Assembly (NCBI GenBank): GCA_004802705.1
Contig: SGPL01000779.1
Span: 1 to 12,202 of the forward strand
DNA length: 12,202 nucleotides
Direction: 5' to 3'
Source: Bondarzewia mesenterica
Taxonomy: Eukaryota; Basidiomycota; Agaricomycetes; Russulales; Bondarzewiaceae
Shown here: positions 9,216-12,202 of the stretch, piece after piece
Layout of the letters: each line of letters starts with the position of its first letter
How positions within the stretch are numbered: position 1 is the stretch's first letter
The notes under the pieces: model-generated
What the model was told of the DNA's origin: nothing
Databases searched by the model: none
The model's input: only the letters and a program-made list of their open reading frames with translations
Position numbers and translations under genes: made by a program

Positions 9216-9660
9216 ATCCTCGTGCTGCTCAACACTTTTTTTTAATAGCCCACTCCACGAGCAATTTGTACCACAGCAACGATCCCACTCATCTTTTCCT
9301 CCCACACTCCCCATTCCTGCCTCACCCAACCCGATTCCCCTCCTCCCACTTCACCTCGACCTCGCCTGCCGTCCTATTTCTTTTCAAATGACTCTCAATC
9401 CTCAATGGTGATTTCACCAAGGTCGCCTCATGCCAGGTACCGTGGTTGCGCTGTGCAGCGGATATCGAACATGCTATCGTGGCCCAACACATCCTTTCGA
9501 CCTCCGCGTCCATCCATGATGCGCCTGTCACCGCCATCGTCATTTTCGCGTTCACCGCCTTAATCTAGCCACACCTTACCTCCCCACCTCACTGCTTGAG
9601 ATGGTGCGGTATTCTTCGTACGCGTCAACTTCTGACTCCGCCGTTCAAGACGGCTGGGTG
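9216..9660. other. Pyrimidine-rich spacer, no gene seen
   Basis: CT-rich sequence with many CCCACTC/CCTCCC words. Short frames on both strands show no recognisable protein and no phased splicing. The opening (about 9236-9330) vaguely resembles 10465-10550, both following a repeat module, which suggests that the duplicated unit may be longer than the module itself; the match is weak. Confidence 0.4.
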
Positions 9661-9810
9661 GGTGAGCAGGATCACCAGCGAGAGGCAAGACAAGGACGAT
9701 AGCGAGGACGAGGATGGAATGACCCGAGCGACAGCATCGCACCGAGGATGACGATGATAGTGAGGAGGCGAGGACGGCTAGGGGACGACGTCGATGGTAA
9801 GGGTATCACC
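9661..9810 (+). repeat. Purine-rich minisatellite-like block 2
   Basis: This block repeats the vocabulary of block 1 (GACGAGGATG, GAGGACGGC, AGGGGACGACG) with the purine-rich strand again on +. It borders the possible - strand open frame at 9672-10175 and contributes that frame's low-complexity C-terminal part. Confidence 0.65.
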
Positions 9811-10175
9811 TCAACGTCGAGCCATTTCCAGGCTAACCTAAGCCACGACTTCGAGGCTCGAAGACTGTAAACTGCTATTATATTGTCGCCACATTCCCCT
9901 TCCCTCTCTTCCAACTTACATGCGATCACAGTGACCATATCTACCCCAATACCTTCCTCTGGTCTGCGCAAATCTGCACCCGCCGCCGCCGCCTCCTGCA
10001 CCTCCTCGTGCACCTTCATCGTACCACCCAACCATTCGATGACCTCCTCCCATCCCGCTCTGCCTTCCTCACAAGTCATCGTTCTCCACAAGTGTCCCTC
10101 GATCTTTAAGGAATATCTGCCACTGTATATACCACAACGTGACATCACCACTGCCATCACATCCACAGACACCAT
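9672..10175 (-). other. Open frame of 167 codons, doubtful
   Basis: Reading from 10175 down to about 9815, the - strand frame has mixed, protein-like composition with Trp residues and acidic helices (for example GWEEVIEWLGG), unlike the low-complexity frames around it. Below about 9810 it runs into purine-block sequence and becomes repetitive. I recognise no domain. The opposite strand also has a frame (9883-10221) of low-complexity Ser/Pro/Thr sequence that I consider less likely. It could be a captured exon or chance; no splice context or promoter supports it. Confidence 0.2.
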
Positions 10176-10200
10176 CTATTCCCTCGTGCGCCATCTCTAC

Positions 10201-10280
10201 GATGACCAGGACGATGAGTAGAACGACGGTGAGATAACGGCAAGGAGGGGGGTAGCGAGTCGTCGAGCACGAGTTCAGGT
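10201..10280 (+). repeat. Short purine-rich block 3
   Basis: GATGACCAGGACGATGAG followed by GGTGAGATAACGGCAAGG has the same word set as the other purine-rich blocks. It leads directly into repeat module copy 2. Confidence 0.55.
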
Positions 10281-10284
10281 GAAT

Positions 10285-10377
10285 GGTGTCGGCGGCGAGC
10301 GGATGACCGGGACGAGCACGACGATGAGCAGCGGGGCAAGCAGGACGAACAGGGGCCGTGCGCTCTCTCTGCATCAG
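10285..10377 (+). repeat. Repeat module, copy 2
   Basis: This is the best match to copy 3. Shared order: GGCGGCGAG, GGATGACC, GGAC.AGCACGACGA, GAGCAGC, GGGC.AGCAGGACGA, and a GCGCNCT-type end. It ends at CATCAG followed by GTAATT, which looks like a splice donor but has no demonstrated exon in front of it. The - strand reading of this module and of copy 3 gives the shared peptide PGHPLAA, a repeat artefact. Confidence 0.75.
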
Positions 10378-10729
10378 GTAATTATACCGTCTTCTACTCT
10401 TCATTATCCTTATTATTCATTATTCATCCTCGAAGTCTTACAGTTCATTGACAATGCACGACCACTTTTAATTGACCACTCCCAACTACCACGATTCATT
10501 GGTCACTCTCACACCTACCCTTCCCCACCTCTCACCGCCTCTCAGCTAAGGCGAAACGTGCCGTTGTCCCAGGTCAGCGCTGCGCCGCTCCTTTCCAGTT
10601 TTAGCTCCTCAGATAATGGTGGTACCTGCGACAAATCAAGCCCCGCGTTCATCCACAAGAAGGAACAAACTCACCACGGCGGCAACGGTGCTCGTATGCA
10701 TCCGCTCGCTCGCTTCCGCAGCAAGAACC
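10378..10729. other. Spacer, no gene seen
   Basis: The first part is TA/TC-rich (about 10380-10440). The remainder is ordinary-complexity CT-rich sequence. The + strand frame spanning 10279-10899 crosses it, but it is Ser/Thr/Arg-rich, covers repeat modules at both ends and shows no domain, so I do not call it a gene. Confidence 0.4.
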
Positions 10730-11014
10730 CTCGGACGATGACGACGATAAGGCGAGGATGTTCGCCAATTACGGCGAGAGAACAATGGCGAGAGAACAAC
10801 GGTGAGGCGAGGACAACGATGGCGAGGACAGCGACACCAAGGACAAGGACGAGGTTAATGATGACCAGGGGACGAGGACGGCAAGGACGATTAGAATAAA
10901 AATGGCAAGGACGGGCACTGCAAGGGCAGGATCCAGGACAATGAGGACAACGAGAGCGGCAAGGACGATGAGAACGGCAGGAGAATGATAAGGGGACGGT
11001 GAATATGACAGGAT
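10730..11014 (+). repeat. Purine-rich minisatellite-like block 4
   Basis: Degenerate repeats of GGCGAGAACAA, GGCGAGGACA, GGCAAGGAC and GACGAGGA, including two adjacent near-copies of a GGCGAGAGAACAAYGG-type unit near 10771-10802. As in the other blocks, all purines lie on the + strand and the - strand shows overlapping low-complexity frames. It runs into repeat module copy 3. Confidence 0.7.
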
Positions 11015-11100
11015 GATGACGGCGGCGAGTGGATGACCAGGACAAGCACGACGACGAGCAGCAGGGCCAGCAGGACGAGCAAGGCCCGCGCACCTCCCCC
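11015..11100 (+). repeat. Repeat module, copy 3, abutting a gene fragment
   Basis: Close match to copy 2 over about 85 bp, ending in GCCCGCGCACCTCC. The FunK1 kinase reading frame is recognisable from about 11112, immediately beyond the module, so the module marks the left truncation point of that gene. Confidence 0.75.
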
Positions 11101-12025
11101 TCACTTCGGGCTTTACCGAGGAGAATACATTCAGACCGCTCGTGCAAGTCGTTGAAGCCATCTGCACTGCTACCACTCGTTACTTGGGTGCGACTCAGCG
11201 GCTTCTGGACTTTGTTCATAATCCAAATTCCGCACCTCATAGCCAACAGAGGGACAATTTGTCTCGTCCGGATGGCTATTTCATCTTGCGTCGAAGATCG
11301 GCCGGAAAACAATGGAAGGACATTGCTGCTTCGGCAGAATATAAGAAAGGGTATTCCCTTGATGACCCATCAGATGTGAGATTCCAGTTTCTTATGATTA
11401 CCGGCGAGTCTAGTTGACTGTTGCCCACAGAACATGAAAAAAATGTTATGGAGTATGAACCGGACACTGCAGGAAGATCCGCGTCGTCGGTTCGCATTGG
11501 GTTTTACGATAGAGAACACGAGCATGAAATTATGGTTCAGTAGTCGTGCGGAGACCTTGGCGACTGAGCCCTTCAATTTCATCACGGTCAGTCCTCAAAG
11601 TGTTTTCACACCCATCCATCTGTGACCAACGTCCTCGTCGACATCCACAGGACAACAAATTCGTCGTTCATTTTTTCTTGTCAATGATGTACGCTGATGA
11701 AGTGCAAGTCGGCTGGGACCCCGCCATCGCCGCTCACGAGGTCGGAGGCAAAATTTATTACGATTATACGGTTCAATCGGCAGGTGGGATAGAGACGGTA
11801 TACCGAACGAAGAAAATTCTATCGGATATTGGTGCCGATGCGCTGCACGGGAGGGGTACTCGAGTGTGGGAAGCGGTGAAATTGGAGGGTGGCAAGGAGG
11901 TCGGAGAATCAGCTGCGCTCAAGGATGTGTGGATTGACCAGATAGAATGAGGGAGGGAAATATCCTGGAGGCATTGCGAAAGTCTGCCCTCGCGCCTGAT
12001 GTTGCAGAGCGTTTGGAGGGTTGTC
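11091..12025 (+). pseudogene. FunK1-type fungal protein kinase fragment, truncated at both ends
   Basis: FunK1 is a kinase family expanded in basidiomycetes; intact members are usually several hundred residues long. Exons here: from about 11091 to 11375, 11431-11586, 11651-11947 and on. The introns (55 and 64 nt) start GTGAGA and GTCAGT and are in phase. Recognisable segments, in order: FTEENTFRPLVQVVEA (from 11112), RRRFALGFTIENTSMKLWF, EPFNFIT, FFLSMMYADE with GWDP, then the start of the kinase fold with GRGTRVWEAVKL and LKDVWID (up to about 11940). GRGTRVW corresponds to the nucleotide-binding loop region and LKDVW to the region of the beta-3 lysine. The frame stops at TGA 11948-11950, but the frame beginning at 11947 continues with REGNILEAL, so one base is missing. 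At 12026 repeat copy B replaces the rest, before any catalytic loop. The N-terminal region and start codon are missing, replaced by repeat module 3. Catalytically dead. Confidence 0.85.
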
Positions 12026-12202
12026 TCCTAATAGTATTGCACCCTTAAATAGCTAGGTATTTAATGTGTGTCATCTGAGTGTCCTTTGAGTATCAAAAAT
12101 AACAAAATAAAACGCTGAATTACCGGATTAGGCAGGAGGCTGACTCATCTGCGCGTCGTGACACGCACGCGACACGCACGCGACACGCACTGAATACCAG
12201 AC
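12026..12202 (+). repeat. Dispersed repeat, copy B (runs to window end)
   Basis: This is a near-identical direct copy of 7091-7255, 177 bp as seen. It has one additional 11-bp unit in the GACACGCACGC tract (near 12170-12182). It begins inside the FunK1 frame, which it terminates with a TAA a few codons in. The element continues past the window, so its full length and far end are unknown. Confidence 0.9.

Noticed and set aside
10279..11176. Open frames on both strands, including - strand frames sharing the peptide PGHPLAA
   Set aside because: The shared peptide comes from repeat module copies 2 and 3, not from related proteins; the rest is minisatellite translation.
7091..12202. A complete LTR retrotransposon with copies A and B as LTRs
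   Set aside because: No gag, protease, reverse transcriptase, RNase H or integrase motif lies between them, and no TG..CA ends or primer-binding site were seen; a non-autonomous derivative remains possible.

Overview
The window looks like nuclear DNA of a mushroom-forming basidiomycete (Agaricomycetes). The evidence is genes broken by many short introns (about 47 to 74 nt, GT..AG, with CTNAC/CTGAT-like branch sites), a FunK1-type fungal protein kinase fragment, a Sey1-type dynamin-like GTPase fragment, and large amounts of repeats. All three coding loci lie on the + strand.

Layout. Positions 1-749 are AT-rich intergenic sequence with no gene. A TATA box at 750-757 precedes a multi-exon gene (823-4684, about 15 exons, about 1,000 codons). 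Its product has a Cys/His-rich N-terminus and belongs to no family I can name. The reading frame is broken twice by single-base deletions in homopolymers and contains one in-frame TAG. Positions 4685-5927 hold no gene I can support. Positions 5928-6914 are an internal piece of SEY1, with two CGA-to-TGA nonsense changes, one frameshift, no GTPase domain and no membrane anchor. It ends in a 57-bp G-rich tandem repeat (6957-7095).

From 7091 the window is repeat territory. A 165-bp repeat (copy A, 7091-7255) recurs at 12026-12202 (copy B). Copy A runs into a hairpin-rich cluster of GACACGC motifs (7225-7510) and then a field of the reverse-complement motif GCGTGTC (7590-8010). After that come purine-rich minisatellite blocks (8281-8720, 9661-9810, 10201-10280, 10730-11014), interleaved with three copies of an 85-93-bp module (9106, 10285, 11015). 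The third module abuts a FunK1 kinase fragment (about 11091-12025), which has lost its start and is cut off by repeat copy B before the catalytic core.

Overall, one larger gene sits beside a repeat-built segment that joins fragments of two unrelated housekeeping/expanded-family genes. No functional operon-like or pathway link between the loci is visible. The most informative points are the twin repeat, one copy of which lies exactly at a gene truncation point, the palindromic GACACGC motif field, and the run of single-base homopolymer losses in every coding locus, which may be sequencing error rather than biology.
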